Shown: positions 35,463 to 48,990, counted from the stretch's first letter. The stretch is DNA of 64,000 nt from Euonymus europaeus (GCA_963580455.1 OY756963.1:13659555-13723554); one strand, 5' to 3'. Notes: generated by a model from the letters alone, not told the origin. Translations and numbers: made by a program.

Positions 35463-37462
35463 TTTTGAGTCGAGTTACGGATGATTCGTCAAGTAAGGCA
35501 TCATGGAAAAATAGTTTTGAGCTAGGTTCGGTAAATAGGCCATAACTTTTTATACAAATGTTCGTTTTGGGCCCATAATATATCAAATCGAAGCTAAGAC
35601 CGAGACCCAGTTGAAAAAATTGGGATCAAACGCCTAGGCGTGTGCAAAAGTGCGCCCAGAAGCACCCAGGATAGTGTGTTTCCATAAACCATTTAGGCCA
35701 GAGCGCCTAGGCGGCCAGAGTAGCGCCTAGGCGCAACCCGAGCTTTCAAAACAGACTCCAGCGAGAGTTTTAGACAGATTTATGGTTTTGGTTCATCCTA
35801 GAGAGAGATAGAGCGATGATTCTAGAGAGAGAAGATCATTTGAAGTGATTCTTGGAGAGTCTAAGCTTGGATTGGAGACTTGGAGAAGATTTCAAGGAAG
35901 ATTTCAAGGTTTGAGGTAAGTTTTCCTAGAGTTTCTCATTGGGGTTTTCTTTAGATTTGGTTAGTTCCGTTTGGAATTGGTATCTAGGGTTTAGATATGT
36001 TGATATAGGCTTGTTTGTGGACCTATGTGTAGGTTTAGTTGGGATTTTGGAGTAAGATTTGGATTAGGCTTTGGAACAAGCTTTTGAAAGAGAATTCTAG
36101 AGAGAGAAGGTAAGTATTTCGATTTTTGTTGATTGATTGATATTAGTAGGGATATTGTGGTATGTTTTGGTTGATATTGTGAGTTCGATTATGTGAATCG
36201 ATAGGTTTGGAAGAAACGAGGGTTCGAAACCCTAATTTGGTATTTGAGGTGATTGTGCTCGATTGAGGTAGGGATTCTGAACCAATTCTTTTCTATCGTC
36301 CGTTCTCCTTTCTAAATAGCATTTCGATTCTTCATTGGTCCTTTTGTTGTGTTTCCACCTTAATTGCTTCTAAGGGGAAACGAGCCAATGTGTGGTTAAT
36401 TGTTGATTGTGGATTGTATGCATGACCCGATTTGTGTGTTCCGTCTCATACGGGCACGAGTTGAATTTTGTTCATGCATCACGGTAGTTATATATATATA
36501 TATCTATTCGGCATGACATTGCATAATTGCATTAGAGATGCATGGGGGACTCGAGTATGGACTCGGGGACTCTTAGGTTTCTTGAAAGCCACATGGAGGG
36601 ATGACAGGTGAAGAGAGTTGCCACCGGGTCACGTGAACTCTATGTTGGGATAACGCACTTGGGCGAAGGTTGGAGAGCGACCTAGCTGGCCATGTGCGGG
36701 CGTGATAGGTTCACGCAACCAGGTAATCCCAAGAGCGTTGTTGTTGTGGTTGAGCTTGCTCCCTGTTGGATGCTACATGTATGAGACATGGTAGTATTGT
36801 TGATTGCTCAGGGTGAGGGGATTACTTGGACTGATGTTATATGTGCTTGTTGAGTATACGTGCATGTTGTAGATACATGTTGGTGCATTGTCCTTTGATT
36901 GGTTCGGCCTTACTTCTTATAAACTCTTGTACCTTACTGAGCTTCTAGCTCACTCCCCTACTTTCTGTCTTCTACAGGTGACACTGGTACAGGTACTGGT
37001 GGTGCGGATCAGTGAGACGGGATGTGACATGGATGGCCCTGGGTAGGATTGGGATGCACGAGACATACTCTATGCATGTTGTTGTTTTATTTTGTATGTC
37101 AGAGTAGAGTATATAACCATGTGGCATGGACAGTGCTTGTATGATTATGATGTTTGATGATGATGGTTATATGCCTGAGATATATAGATGTGTGTGATGA
37201 TTTATATTTAAAGTTATCAGTTTGTGCATGCTGGTAGTGGAGGGCCTGAGGCTCTAGGATCAGGATTGCATGTGATTGAGGCCTGAGGCCTGAATGCTAG
37301 GTTGCTAGTGTGATGATTGTCGCTGCGTTTCTGATTTAGGTGGGCACTCTCCGATATACGGGGAGGTGCCGCCGAATTTCCGGTTTATCCTGGATGTTCA
37401 CACTAGTGACCTAGGACGGTGTCAGAGAGGGCTCCTGGCGTCCCGGGGATCGGGTCGTCACA
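35436..37462 (+). repeat. 3' LTR of outer element, family A (2027 bp)
   Basis: TGTGAAATCCCGACC to GGGTCGTCACA. It pairs with 19994-22045 over its whole length. It lacks 27 bp of the CGCCTAGGCG array (surviving palindromes at 35631, 35704 and 35723). The right edge passes into satellite at TTAAAATAATCTTGG with no TSD. The last three bases, ACA, are also the satellite bases expected just before TTAAAATAATC (GACATTAAAATAATC at 18371-18385), so the exact edge is ambiguous by 3 bp. Confidence 0.95.
35916..36977 (+). other. Putative LTR intron, 3' LTR copy (family A)
   Basis: Second copy of the signals described at 20500-21560: donors at 35916 and 36110 (AAG|GTAAGTAT), acceptor ending at 36977 (CTTCTACAG). 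All splice-site bases are unchanged between the two LTRs. In the 3' LTR these would matter only if transcription starts or reads through here. Confidence 0.4.
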
Positions 37463-40381
37463 TTAAAATAATCTTGGAAGCTTATACTCGTAAAATTTAA
37501 CTTAGTAGAACAATAAAAGGTGTACACCGAGCAACTTTGATGGTTCGAAGTTGCTCAACTCTTTATATGGAGCAGCTTTAAACGGTTATGTCCTTTTCTC
37601 ATAGAAAGTTAATGATTTGGCAACGAAATAATCTTGGAAGCTTACACTAGTAAAATTTGACTTAGTAGAACAGTAAAAAGTGTACACCGAGTAACTTAGA
37701 TGGTCCGAAGTTGCTCAACTCTCTCCATGGAGGAGCTTTTAACGATTTTGTCCATTTGTCATAGAAAGTTAATGATTTGGCATCGAAATAATCATTGAAC
37801 TTATACTCGTAAAATTTGACTTAGTAGAACAATAAAAAGTGTACACTGAGCAACTTTGACTGTCTGAAGTTGCTCAACTCTCTCAATGGAGGAGCTTTTA
37901 ACGGTTTTGTCAATTTGTCATAGAAAGTTAATGATTTGACATCGAAATAATCATGGAAGCTTATACTCATAAAATTTGACTTAATAGAACAATAAAAAGT
38001 GTACAACGAGCAACTTTGATGTTCAGAAGTTGCTCAATTCTCTCTATGGAGGTGCTTCTAACGGTTTTGCCCATTTGTCATAAAAAGTTAATGATTTGAC
38101 ATCTAAATAATCTAGGAAGCTTATACTCATAAAATTTGACATAGAAGAACTATAAAAAGTGTACACTGAGCAACTTTGATGGTCCGGAGTTGCTCAACTC
38201 TCTCCATGGAGGAGCTTTTAACGGTTTTGTCCATTTCTAAATAAAAGTTAATGATTTGGCATCGAAATAATCTTCAAAACTTATACTCGTAAAATTTGAC
38301 TTAGTAGAACAATAAAAAGTGTACACCGAGCAACATTGGTGGTCCCAAGTTGCTCAACTCTCTCCATGCAAGAGCTTTTAAAGGTTTTGTCCATTTGTCA
38401 TAGAAAGTTATTGATTTGGCATCGGAATAATCTTCGAAGCATATACCCGTAAAATTTGACTTAGTAAAACAATAAAAAGTGTACACCGAGCAACTTCGAT
38501 GGTCCAAAGTTGCTCAACTCTCTCCATAGAAGAGCTTTTAAACGTTTTGTCCATTTGTCCTCGAAACTTGGGATTTTGGCATCGAAATAATCTAGGAAGC
38601 TTATACTCCTAAAATTTGACATAGAAGAACTATAAAAAGTGTACACCAAGTAACTTTGATGGTCCGGAGTTGCTCAACTCTTTCCATGGAGGAGCTTTTA
38701 ACGGTTTTGTCCATTCGTCATAAAAAGTTAATGATTTGACATCGAAATAATCTTGGAAGCTTATACTCGTAAAATTTGACTAAGTAGAACAATAAAAAGT
38801 TTGCACCGAGCAACTTAGATGATCCGAAGTTGCTCAACTCTCTCCATGGAGAAACTTTTAACGATTTTGTCCGTTTGTCATAGAAAGTTAATGATTTGAC
38901 ATCAAAATAATCATGGAAGCTTATACTCGTAAAATTTGATTAAGTAGAACAATAAAAAGTGTGCACCGAGCAACTTAGATGGTCCGAAGTTGCTCAACTC
39001 TCTCGATGGAGAAACTTTTAACGATTTTGTCTGTTTGTCATAGAAAGTTAATGATTTGGCATCGAAATAACCTTGGAAGCTTATAATCGTAAAATTTGAC
39101 TTAGTAGAACTATAAAAAGTGTACACCGAGCAACTTAGATGGCCCGAAGTTGCTCAACTCTCTCCATGGAGGAGCTTTTAACGATTTTGTCCATTTGTCA
39201 TAGAAAGTTAATGGTTTGGCATCGAAATGATCTTTGAACATAAACTCGTAAAATTTGACTTAGTAGAACAATAAAAATTGTACACCGAGCAACTTTGACT
39301 GTCTGAAGTTGCTGAACTCTCTCAATGGAAGGGATTTTAACGGTTTTTTCCATTTGTCATAGAAAGTTAATGATTTGACATCAAAATAATCTTGGAAGCT
39401 TATACTCGTAAAATTTGACTTAGTAGAACAATAAAAAGTGTACACCGAGCAACTTTGATGGTCCGAAGTTGCTCAACTCTCTATATGGAGGAGCTTTTAA
39501 CAATTTTGTTCATTTGTCCTAGAAACTTGGGATTTTGGCATCGATATAATTTAGGGCTTATACTCATAAAATTTGACATAGAAGAACTATAAAAAGTGTA
39601 AACCGAGCAACTTTGATGGTCCGGAGTTGCTCAACTCTCTCCATGGAGGAGCTTTTAACGGTTTTGTCCATTTCTCAATAAAAGTTAATGATTTGGCATC
39701 GAAATAATCTTCAAAACTTATACTCGTAAAATTTGACTTAGTAGAACAATAAAAAGTGTACACCGTGGTCCCAAGTTGCTCAACTCTCTCCATGGAAGAG
39801 CTTTTAAAGGTTTTGTCCATTTGTCATAGAAAGTTATTGATTTGGCATCGAAATAATCTTCGAAGCATATACCCGTAAAATTTGACTTAGTAAAACAATA
39901 AAAAGTGTACACCGAGCAACTTCGATGGTCCAAAGTTGCTCAACTCTCTCCATAGAAGAGCTTTTAAACGTTTTGTCCATTTGTCCTCGAAACTTGGGAT
40001 TTTGGCATCGAAATAATCTAGGAAGCTTATACTCCTAAAATTTGACATAGAAGAACTATAAAAAGTGTACACCAAGTAACTTTGATGGTCCGGAGTTGCT
40101 CAACTCTTTCCATGGAGGAGCTTTTAACGGTTTTGTCCATTCGTCATAAAAAGTTAATGATTTGACATCGAAATAATCTTGGAAGCTTATACTCGTAAAA
40201 TTTGACTAAGTAGAACAATAAAAAGTGTGCACTGAGCAACTTAGATGATCCGAAGTTGCTCAACTCTCTCCATGGAGAAACTTTTAACGATTTTGTCCGT
40301 TTGTCATAGAAAGTTAATGATTTGGCATCGAAATAATCTTGGAAGCTTATAATCGTAAAATTTGACTTAGTAGAACAGTAA
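37463..40381. repeat. 160-bp satellite array, block III
   Basis: About 18 monomers of the same repeat and orientation, between the outer element and solo LTR C. It starts in mid-monomer (TTAAAATAATC) and ends at AGTAA, the TSD of the solo LTR. The first monomers (AACTTAGTAGAACAATAAAA, then TTTATATGGAGCAGC) match the HOR class at 18.25-18.7 kb on the other side of the element. Confidence 0.97.
38150..40320. repeat. Higher-order repeat, 9-mer, 1437 bp shortened to 1426
   Basis: Two partly overlapping copies. The shift is 1437 bp up to about 39758 and 1426 bp after it, because the second copy lost 11 bp (GTACACCG joined to TGGTCCCAAG), which deletes the left arm of the monomer dyad. Related to the 9-mer at 8.9-11.8 kb. 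Confidence 0.8.
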
Positions 40382-40973
40382 TGTGATGCCCCGACCCAAA
40401 TTTCCAAGCACTGAGCCGGGAGCGCCACTTTAGGCGTGTGCTCCGTCACTAAGGACCTCACCACACGCCAACCTAACCCCGGATTCTAACAGAAATCCGA
40501 CAGCACCTCCCCGTATATCGGGGGGTGCCAACCTGGAGTCACATCTCATTTAACACGAAACAATAATCAATAATAATCAGAGAAGTTCCGCAGCCTAACA
40601 GGGCCTCTGGCCATCTATCCACATTCACACACTAGGCCGGGCCTCAGGCCTCCTAATCACATGCAATCAATAAGCAAAACATATTCATATCAATAATATC
40701 ATCAAAGACTATCAAAGTCTATCAATCCGGACTCAAGGTCCTATATCCAGGTACGGGAATCCCGATCACACGGCATACCTCCCGACCATCCATCAAACAT
40801 ACCGAAAAGGTATTTAAGCAACATAATAGTGAACCAATAAAAGTACTACATGTACTTAATTCATGACCAAGGTTCTCAAACAACCAAATACATATCCTAG
40901 TGCTCCTAGGGTGGCCTTCCATGTCACGCCGCCTCCTACTGATCCGCAGCCTGGTTCTCAGCACCAGTCTCAC

Positions 40974-41955
40974 CTGAAGGATACAGAAAAGTAATAGGGT
41001 GAGCAGGAGGCTCAGTAGGGAAAACAAAATGAATCATAAGAACGTAAAGGCTGAATATTGAAACAAGCTCAATGCAGCAACATGACATCCTAAAATGTCA
41101 CAACAATGTATAACTTCGGGCTACACCCTACAGCGCCTGGCGCTAGTCAACGAATATTCCGGAAAATCATCGGAACCCTTGCACTTTGCCCCGGAACGAC
41201 TATAGGAGCACCTACACCATGGAAATCCCGATTTCCGGCAACAATGTGCCCATTCGGTATCCAACATCATCACAAAAGTATAACCTAAGGATACTACGAG
41301 TCCATACTCGTAGACCCAATGCATCTATAATTCATGTCCAATAATGTCATGCAAAAGAAGCTCGTATATATAACAATCCTATATATGTACATAACTACAT
41401 GATGCATGAACGAGATTTATCATGTCCAATAGATGATTAAGCATTAAAAGGGTATGCAAATTCTTCAATAACCAACAACAAGGTTCGTTCTTCCTAAGAA
41501 ACAATTTAGGCAAGAACACAAATAATAAAGACCAATGAAGAATTTCAACCGCTCTTTAGAGAAGAACAATACGATAGAAAATGGGTAAGAATCCCTACCT
41601 CAATTCCCAAGCAAAAGCTTACCAACTCAAATTCCCAAAACTAGGGTTTCGAGCTTCTCTCTCAACCTATCCATTTCAACCAACCAATCCCATATTCTGG
41701 TATCAATAACATCCATATACCATAAAAACATGAATTTAATCATAAATCAAGAGAGACATACCTTCTCTCTCTAGGATTTCACCAAATCCTCAAAACTCCA
41801 CCCAATTCAAAACTCAACCTAAACCAATGATCAAACCTAGTAAAACAATCATAAATAACCCTAGAATCAACATATATAAACCCCAAAACTTAACTCTTCA
41901 CGAATCATGCTAGATCTAACGAAAACCTAGAATTTTGAAACATGGAAAAACTCAC
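40974..41955 (-). other. Putative intron inside the LTR (family C)
   Basis: Minus-strand donors AAG|GTGAGTTTTTCC (41955) and AAG|GTATGTCTC (41761); acceptor CTTTTCTGTATCCTTCAG ending at 40974. Same order as families A and B, spans 982 and 788 bp. Inferred only. Confidence 0.4.
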
Positions 41956-42134
41956 CTTTGATCTTAAAATCCTTTGGAATGTTGCTTGAATCTTCAACCC
42001 AAGCTCCAAATCTTCAATAATCTCTCAAAACCTCACTTTCTCTCTTTGATTTTCTCTCTCTCTCTCACTAGAATCAAGTCTCACGAAGAAAATACCATTT
42101 CTGGTCGCGTACTGGCTTTTAACAGCTCGGGGAG

Positions 42135-42253
42135 CGCCTAGGCGTTCAGAATTTGCGCCTAGGCGCATTGACCTTGATTTTAAATTTTTACTCACTGTCC
42201 CGTGCAACTTTTGTACACGCCTAGGCGACGGCCTAGGCGCCCTCCTAGGCGTG
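42135..42253. repeat. CGCCTAGGCG palindrome cluster in U3 (family C)
   Basis: Perfect palindromes at 42135-42144, 42155-42166 (GCGCCTAGGCGC) and 42218-42227, with partial forms GCCTAGGC and CTCCTAGGCG at 42231-42253. Same core as family A and the same position in the LTR (about 235-350 bp from the minus-strand start). Confidence 0.85.
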
Positions 42254-42829
42254 TGGCCTTACTTTTTTGTTTTAGCTCCGTCTCGTTCTTAGCTTCGATT
42301 TGATATATTAAGGGCCCAAAACAGACATCTGTGCTAAAAGTTATGACCGATTTACCGAACCTAGTTCTAAAATTATCATTTAGGCCTTATACACTTCCAA
42401 TGGTCCGTTATCACTTCGAACCCATTTTTCAATAATTTATTACTTAAAATTTAACCAAACATAAAATTTTTGGGTCAGGATCTCACAAGTAAAAATTGTA
42501 CACCGAGCAACTTAGATGGTCCGAAGTTGCTCAACTCTCTCCATGGAGGAGCTTTTAACGATTTTGTCCATTTGTCATAGAAAGTTAATGATTTGGCATC
42601 GAAAAAATCTTGGAACTTATACTCGTAAAATTTGACTTAGTAGAACAATAAAAAGTGTACACCGAGCAACTTTGACTTCCTGAAGTTGCTCAACTCTCTC
42701 AATGGAGTAGCTTTTAACGGTTTTGTCCATTTGTCATAGAAAGTTAATGATTTGACATCAAAATAATATTGGAAGCTAATACTCGTAAAATTTGACTTAG
42801 TAGAACAATAAAAAGTGTACACCGAGCAA

Positions 42830-45800
42830 CTTTGATGGTCCGAAGTTGCTCAACTCTCTATATGGAGGAGCTTTTAACAATTTTGTCCATTTGTCCTAGA
42901 AACTTGGGATTTTGGCATCGAAATAATCTAGAGCTTATACTCATAAAATTTGACATAGAAGAACTATAAAAAGTGTAAACCGAGCAACTTTGATTGTCCG
43001 GAGTTGCTCAACTCCCTCCATGGAGGAGCTTTTAACGGTTTTGTCCATTTGTCATAGAAAGTTAATGATTTGTCATCGAAATAATCATGGAAGCTTATAC
43101 TCGTAAAATTTGATTAAGTAGAACAATAAAAATTGTACAATGAGCAACTTTAATGGTCCGAAGCTGCTCAACTCTCTCTACGGAGGAGCTTTTAACGGTT
43201 TTGTCCATTTGTCATAGAAAGTGAATGATTTGACATCGAAATAGACTTGGAAGTTTATACTCATAAAATTTGACATAGAAGAACTATAAAAAATGTACAC
43301 CGAGCAACTTTTATGGTCTGGAGTTGCTCAACTATCTCCATGGAGGAGCTTTTAACGGTTTTGTCCATTTGTCATAGAAAGTTAATGATTTGACATCGAA
43401 ATAATCTTGGAAGCTTATACTCGTAAAATTTGACTTAGTAGAACAATAAAAAGTGTACACCGAGAAACTTTGATGGTCCGAAGTTGCTCAACTCTCTATA
43501 TGGAGCAGCTTTTAACGGTTTTGTCCATTTCTCATAGAAAGTTAATGATTTGGCATCGAAATAATCTTGGAAGCTTATAATCATAAAATTTGACTTAGTA
43601 GAACAGTAAAAAGTGTACACCGAGCAACTTAGATGGTCCGAAGTTGCTCAACTCTCTCCATGGAGGAGCTTTTAACGATTTTGTCCATTTGTCATAGAAA
43701 GTTAATGATTTGGCATCGAAATAATCTTGGAACTTATACTCGTAAAATTTGACTTAGTAGAACAATAAAAAGTGTACACCGAGCAACTTTGACTGTCTGA
43801 AGTTGCTCAACTCTCTCAAATGAGGAGCTTTTAATGGTTTTGTCCATTTGTCATAGAAAGTTAATGATTTTACATCAAAATAATCTTGAAAGCTTATACT
43901 CGTAAAATTTGACTTAGTAGAACAATAAAAAGTGTACACCGAGCAACTTTGATGGTCCGAAGTTGCTCAACTCTCTATATGGAGAAGCTTTTAACGGTTT
44001 TGTCCATTTCTCAATAAAAGTTAATGATTTGGCATAGAAATAATCTTCGGAACTTATACTCGTAAAATTTGACTTAGTAGAATAATAAAAAGTGTACATC
44101 GAGCAACATTGGTGGTCCCAAGTTGCTCAACTCTCTCTATGGAAGAGCTTTTAAAGGTTTTCGTCCATTTGTCATAGAAATGAAATGATTTGGCATCGAA
44201 ACAATCTTTGAAGCTTATACCCGTAAAATTTGACTTAGTAAAACAATAAAAAGTGTACACCGAGCAACTTCGATGGTCCGAAGTTGCTCAACTCTCTATA
44301 TGGAGCAGCTTTTAATGGTTTTGTCCATTTCTCATAGAATGTTAATGATTTGGCATCGAAATAATCTTGGAAGCTTATAATCATAAAATTTGACTTAGTA
44401 GAACAGTAAAAAGTGTACACCGAGCAACTTAGATGGTCCGAAGTTGCTCAACTCTCTCCATGGAGGAGCTTTTAACGATTTTGTCCATTTGTCATAGAAA
44501 GTTAATGATTTGGCATCGAAATAATCTTGGAACTTATACTCGTAAAATTTGACTTAGTAGAACAATAAAAAGTGTACACCGAGCAACTTTGATGGTCCGA
44601 AGTTGCTCAACTATCTATATGGAGAAGCTTTTAACGGTTTTGTCCATTTCTCAATAAAAGTTAATGATTTGGCATAGAAATAATCTTCGGAACTTATACT
44701 CGTAAAATTTGACTTAGTAGAATAATAAAAAGTGTACACCGAGCAACATTGGTGGTCCCAAGTTGCTCAACTCTCTCTATGGAAGAGTTTTAAAGGTTTT
44801 TGTCCATTTGTCATAGAAAGTAAATGATTTGGCATCGAAACAATCTTCGAAGCTTATACCCGTAAAATTGGACTTAGTAGAACAATAAAAAGTCTACACC
44901 GAGCAACTTCGATGGTCCGAAGTTGCTCAACTCTCTCCATAGAAGAGCTTTTAAACGTTTTGTCCATTTGTCCTCGAAACTTGGGATTTTGGCATCGAAA
45001 TAATCTAGGAAGATTATACTCGTAAAATTTGACATAGAAGAACTATAAAAAGTGTACATCGAGAAACTTTGATGGTCCGGAGTTTCTCAACTCTCTCCAT
45101 GGAGGAGCTTTTAACGGTTTTCCATTCGCCATAGAAAGTTAATGATTTGACATCGAAATAATCATGGAAGCTTATACTCGTAAAATTTGATTGAGTAGAA
45201 CAATTAAAAGTGTACAATGAGCAACTTTAATGGTCCGAAGCTGCTCAACTCTCTCTACGGAGGAGCTTTTAACGGTTTTATCCATTTGTCATAGAAAGTG
45301 AATGATTTGACATCGAAATAGACTAGGAAGCTTATACTCGTAAAATTTGACATAGAAGAACTATAAAAAATGTACACCGAGCAACTTTGATGGTCCGGAG
45401 TTGCTCAACTCCCTCCATGGTGGAGCTTTTAACGGTTTTGTCCATTTGTCATAGAAAGTTAATGATTTGACATCAAAATAATCTTGGAAACTTATACTCG
45501 TAAAATTTGACTTAGTAGAGCAATAAAAAGTGTACACCGAGCAACTTTGATGGTCCGAAGTTGCTCAACTCTCTATATGGAGCAGCTTTTAACGGTTTTG
45601 TCAATTTCTCATAGAAAGTTAATGATTTGGCATCAAAATAATCTTGGAAGCTTATAATCGTAAAATTTGACTTAGTAGAACAGTAAAAAGTGTACACCGA
45701 GCAACTTAGATGGTCCGAAGTTGCTCAACTCTCTTCATGGAGGAGCTTTTAACGATTTTGTCCATTTGTCATAGAAAGTTAATGATTTGGAATCGAAATA

Positions 45801-48800
45801 ATCTTGGAACCTATACTCGTAAAATTTGACTTAGTAGAACATTAAAAAGTGTACACCGAGCAACTTTGACTGTTTGAAGTTGCTCAACTCTCTCAATGGA
45901 GGAGCTTTTAACGGTTTTGTCCATTTGTCATAAAAAGTTAATGATTTGACGTCAAAATAATCTTGGAAGCTTATACTCGTAAAATTTAACTTAGTAGAAC
46001 AATAAAGGTGTACACCGAGCAACTTTGATGGTTCGAAGTTGCTCAACTCTTTATATGGAGCAGCTTTAAACGGTAATGTCCTTTTCTCATAGAAAGTTAA
46101 TGATTTGGAAACGAAATAATCTTGGAAGCTTACACTAGTAAAATTTGACTTAGTAGAACAGTAAAAAGTGTACACCGAGCAACTTAGATGGTCCGAAGTT
46201 GCTCAACTCTCTCCATGGAGGAGCTTTTAACGATTTTGTCCATTTGTCATAGAAAGTTAATGATTTGTCATCGAAATAATCATGGAACTTATACTCGTAA
46301 AATTTGACTTAGTAGAACAATAAAAAGTGTACACCGAGCAACTTTGACTGTCTGAAGTTGCTCAACTCTCTCAATGGAGGAGCTTTTAACGGTTTTGTCA
46401 ATTTGTCATAGAAAGTTAATGATTTGACATCGAAATAATCATGGAAGCTTATACTCGTTAAATTTGACTTAGTAGAAGAATAAAAAGTGTACAACGAGCA
46501 ACTTTGATGTTCAGAAGTTGCTCAACTCTCTCTATGGAGGTGCTTCTAACGGTTTTGCCCATTTGTCATAAAAAGTTAATGATTTGACATCTAAATAATC
46601 TAGGAGGCTTATACTCATAAAATTTGACATAGAAGAACTATAAAAAGTGTACACCGAGCTACTTTTATGGTCCGGAGTTGCTCAACTCTCTCCATGGAGA
46701 AGCTTTTGACGGTTTTGTCCATTTCTCAATAAAAGTTAATGATTTGGCATCGAAATAATCTTCGAAACTTATACTCGTAAAATTTGACTTAGTAGAACAA
46801 TAAAAAGTGTACACCGAGCAACATTAGTGGTCCCAAGTTGCTCAACTCTCTCCATGGAAGAGCTTTTAAAGGTTTTGTCCATTTGTCATAGAAAGTTATT
46901 GATTTGGCATCGAAATAATCTTCGAAGCTTATACCCGTAAAATTTGACTTAGTAAAACAATAAAAAGTGTACACCGAGCAACTTCGATGGTCCAAAGTTG
47001 CTCAACTCTCTCCATAGAAGAGCTTTTAAACGTTTTGTCCATTTGCCCTCGAAACTTGGGATTTTGGCATCGAAATAATCTAGGAAGCTTATACTCATAA
47101 AATTTGACGTAGAAGAACTATAAAAAGTGTACACCAAGCAACTTTGATGGTCCGGAGTTGCTCAACTCTTTCCATGGAGGAACTTTTACCGGTTTTTTCC
47201 ATTCGTCATAAAAAGTTAATGATTTGACATCGAAATAATCTTGGAAGCTTATACTCGTAAAATTTGACTAAGTAGAACAATAAAAAGTGTGCACCGAGCA
47301 ACTTAGATGATCCGAAGTTGCTCAACTCTCTCCATGGAGAAACTTTTAACGATTTTGTCCGTTTGTCATAGAAAGTTAATGATTTGGCATCGAAATAATC
47401 TTGGAAGCTTATAATCGTAAAATTTGACTTAGTAGAACAGTAAAAAGTGTACACCGAGCAACTTAGATGGTCCGAAGTTGCTCAACTCTCTCCATGGATG
47501 ATCTTTTAACGATTTTGTCCATTTATCATAGAAAGTTAATGATTTGGCATCGAAAAAATCTTGGAACTTATACTCGTAAAATTTGACTTAGTAGAACAAT
47601 AAAAAGTGTACACCGAGCAACTTTGATGGTCCGAAGTTGCTCAACTCTCTATATGGAGGAGCTTTTAACAATTTTGTCCATTTGTCCTAGAAACTTGGGA
47701 TTTTGGCATCGAAATAATCTAGGGCTTATACGCATAAAATTTGACATAGAAGAACTATAAAAAGTGTAAACCGAGCAACTTTGATTGTCCGGAGTTGCTC
47801 AACTCTCTCCATGGAGGAGCTTTTAACGGTTTTGTCCATTTGTCATAGAAAGTTAATGATTTGACATCGAAATAATCATGGAAGCTTATACTCGTAAAAT
47901 TTGATTAAGTAGAACAATTAAAAGTGTACAATGAGCAACTTTAATTGTCCGAAGCTGCTCAACTCTCTCTACGGAGGAGCTTTTAACGGTTTTATCCATT
48001 TGTCATAGAAAGTGAATGATTTGACATCGAAATAGACCAGGAAGCTTATACTCGTAAAATTTGACATAGAAGAACTATAAAAAATGTACACCGAGCAACT
48101 TTGATGGTCCGGAGTTGCTCAACTCTCTCCATGGTGGAGCTTTTAACGGTTTTGTCCATTTGTCATAGAAAGTTAATGATTTGACATCGAAATAATCTTG
48201 GAAACTTATACTCGTAAAATTTGACTTAGTAGAGCAATAAAAAGTGTACACCGAGCAACTTTGATGGTCCGAAGTTGCTCAACTCTCTATATGGAGCAGC
48301 TTTTAACGGTTTTGTCCATTTCTCATAGAAAGTTAATGATTTGGCATCGAAATAATCTTGGAAGCTTATAATCATAAAATTTGACTTAGTAGAACAGTAA
48401 AAAGTGTACACCGAGCAACTTAGATGGTCCGAAGTTGCTCAACTCTCTCCATGGAGGAGCTTTTAACGATTTTGTCCATTTGTCATAGAAAGTTAATGAT
48501 TTGGCATCGAAATAATCTTGGAACTTATACTCGTAAAATTTGACTTAGTAGAACAATAAAAAGTGTACACCGAGCAACTTTGACTGTCTGAAGTTGCTCA
48601 ACTCTCTCAAATGAGGAGCTTTTAATGGTTTTGTCCATTTGTCATAGAAAGTTAATGATTTTACATCAAAATAATCTTGAAAGCTTATACTCGTAAAATT
48701 TGACTTAGTAGAACAATAAAAAGTGTACACCGAGCAACTTTGATGGTCCGAAGTTGCTCAACTCTCTATATGGAGAAGCTTTTAACGGTTTTGTCCATTT

Positions 48801-48990
48801 CTCAATAAAAGTTAATGATTTGGCATAGAAATAATCTTCGGAACTTATACTCGTAAAATTTGACTTAGTAGAACAATAAAAAGTGTACACCGAGCAACAT
48901 CGGTGGTCCCAAGTTGCTCAACTCTCTCTATGGAAGAGCTTTTAAAGGTTTTGTCCATTTGTCATAGAAAGTAAATGATTTGGCATCGAA
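42830..48990. repeat. Duplication at 30-monomer distance, 4791 bp
   Basis: The stretch at about 42830-44200 reappears at about 47620-48990 with a constant shift of 4791 bp (for example 43435/48226, 43754/48545, 43914/48705). Downstream parts are also shared but the shift changes to 26 monomers (44874/49025), so about four monomers were gained or lost since. Confidence 0.75.

Larger units (their letters stand above)
19994..37462 (+). mobile_element. Outer Ty3/gypsy chromovirus (Tekay/Del type), family A, interrupted
   Basis: Order: 5' LTR (19994-22045), primer-binding site, gag start, inner element (22834-31286), rest of gag, protease, RT, RNase H, integrase, chromodomain-like end, polypurine tract, 3' LTR (35436-37462). 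Without the inner element it is about 9 kb. By eye the LTRs differ at about 25-30 of about 2025 aligned positions (roughly 1.3%) plus one 27-bp deletion and two 1-bp indels, so they are a pair and fairly young. No TSD is seen: CTTAT is on the left but TTAAA on the right. Domain order with integrase after RNase H is gypsy; the C-terminal motif after integrase points to Tekay/Del. Coding is broken by two stops, a frameshift and the nested insertion. Confidence 0.95.
40382..42487 (-). mobile_element. Solo LTR, gypsy family C (2106 bp)
   Basis: Bounded by TSD AGTAA at 40377-40381 and 42488-42492 inside a satellite monomer. On the minus strand it reads TGTGAGATCCTGACCC to GGGGCATCACA, matching the family A and B termini. 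It shares their U3 block (about 42290-42370), a palindrome array, GA-rich leader tracts (about 42045-42070), splice-like signals and the CTCCCCGTATATCGG segment near 40505. Elsewhere it differs enough to be a separate family. No internal region, primer-binding site or polypurine tract is present. Open frames inside (for example 40722-41027 minus, 41106-41288 plus) show no recognisable domain. Confidence 0.93.

Noticed and set aside
40722..41027. 101-codon minus-strand frame inside solo LTR C
   Set aside because: No domain recognised; it overlaps the intron-like region and is not kept in families A or B.
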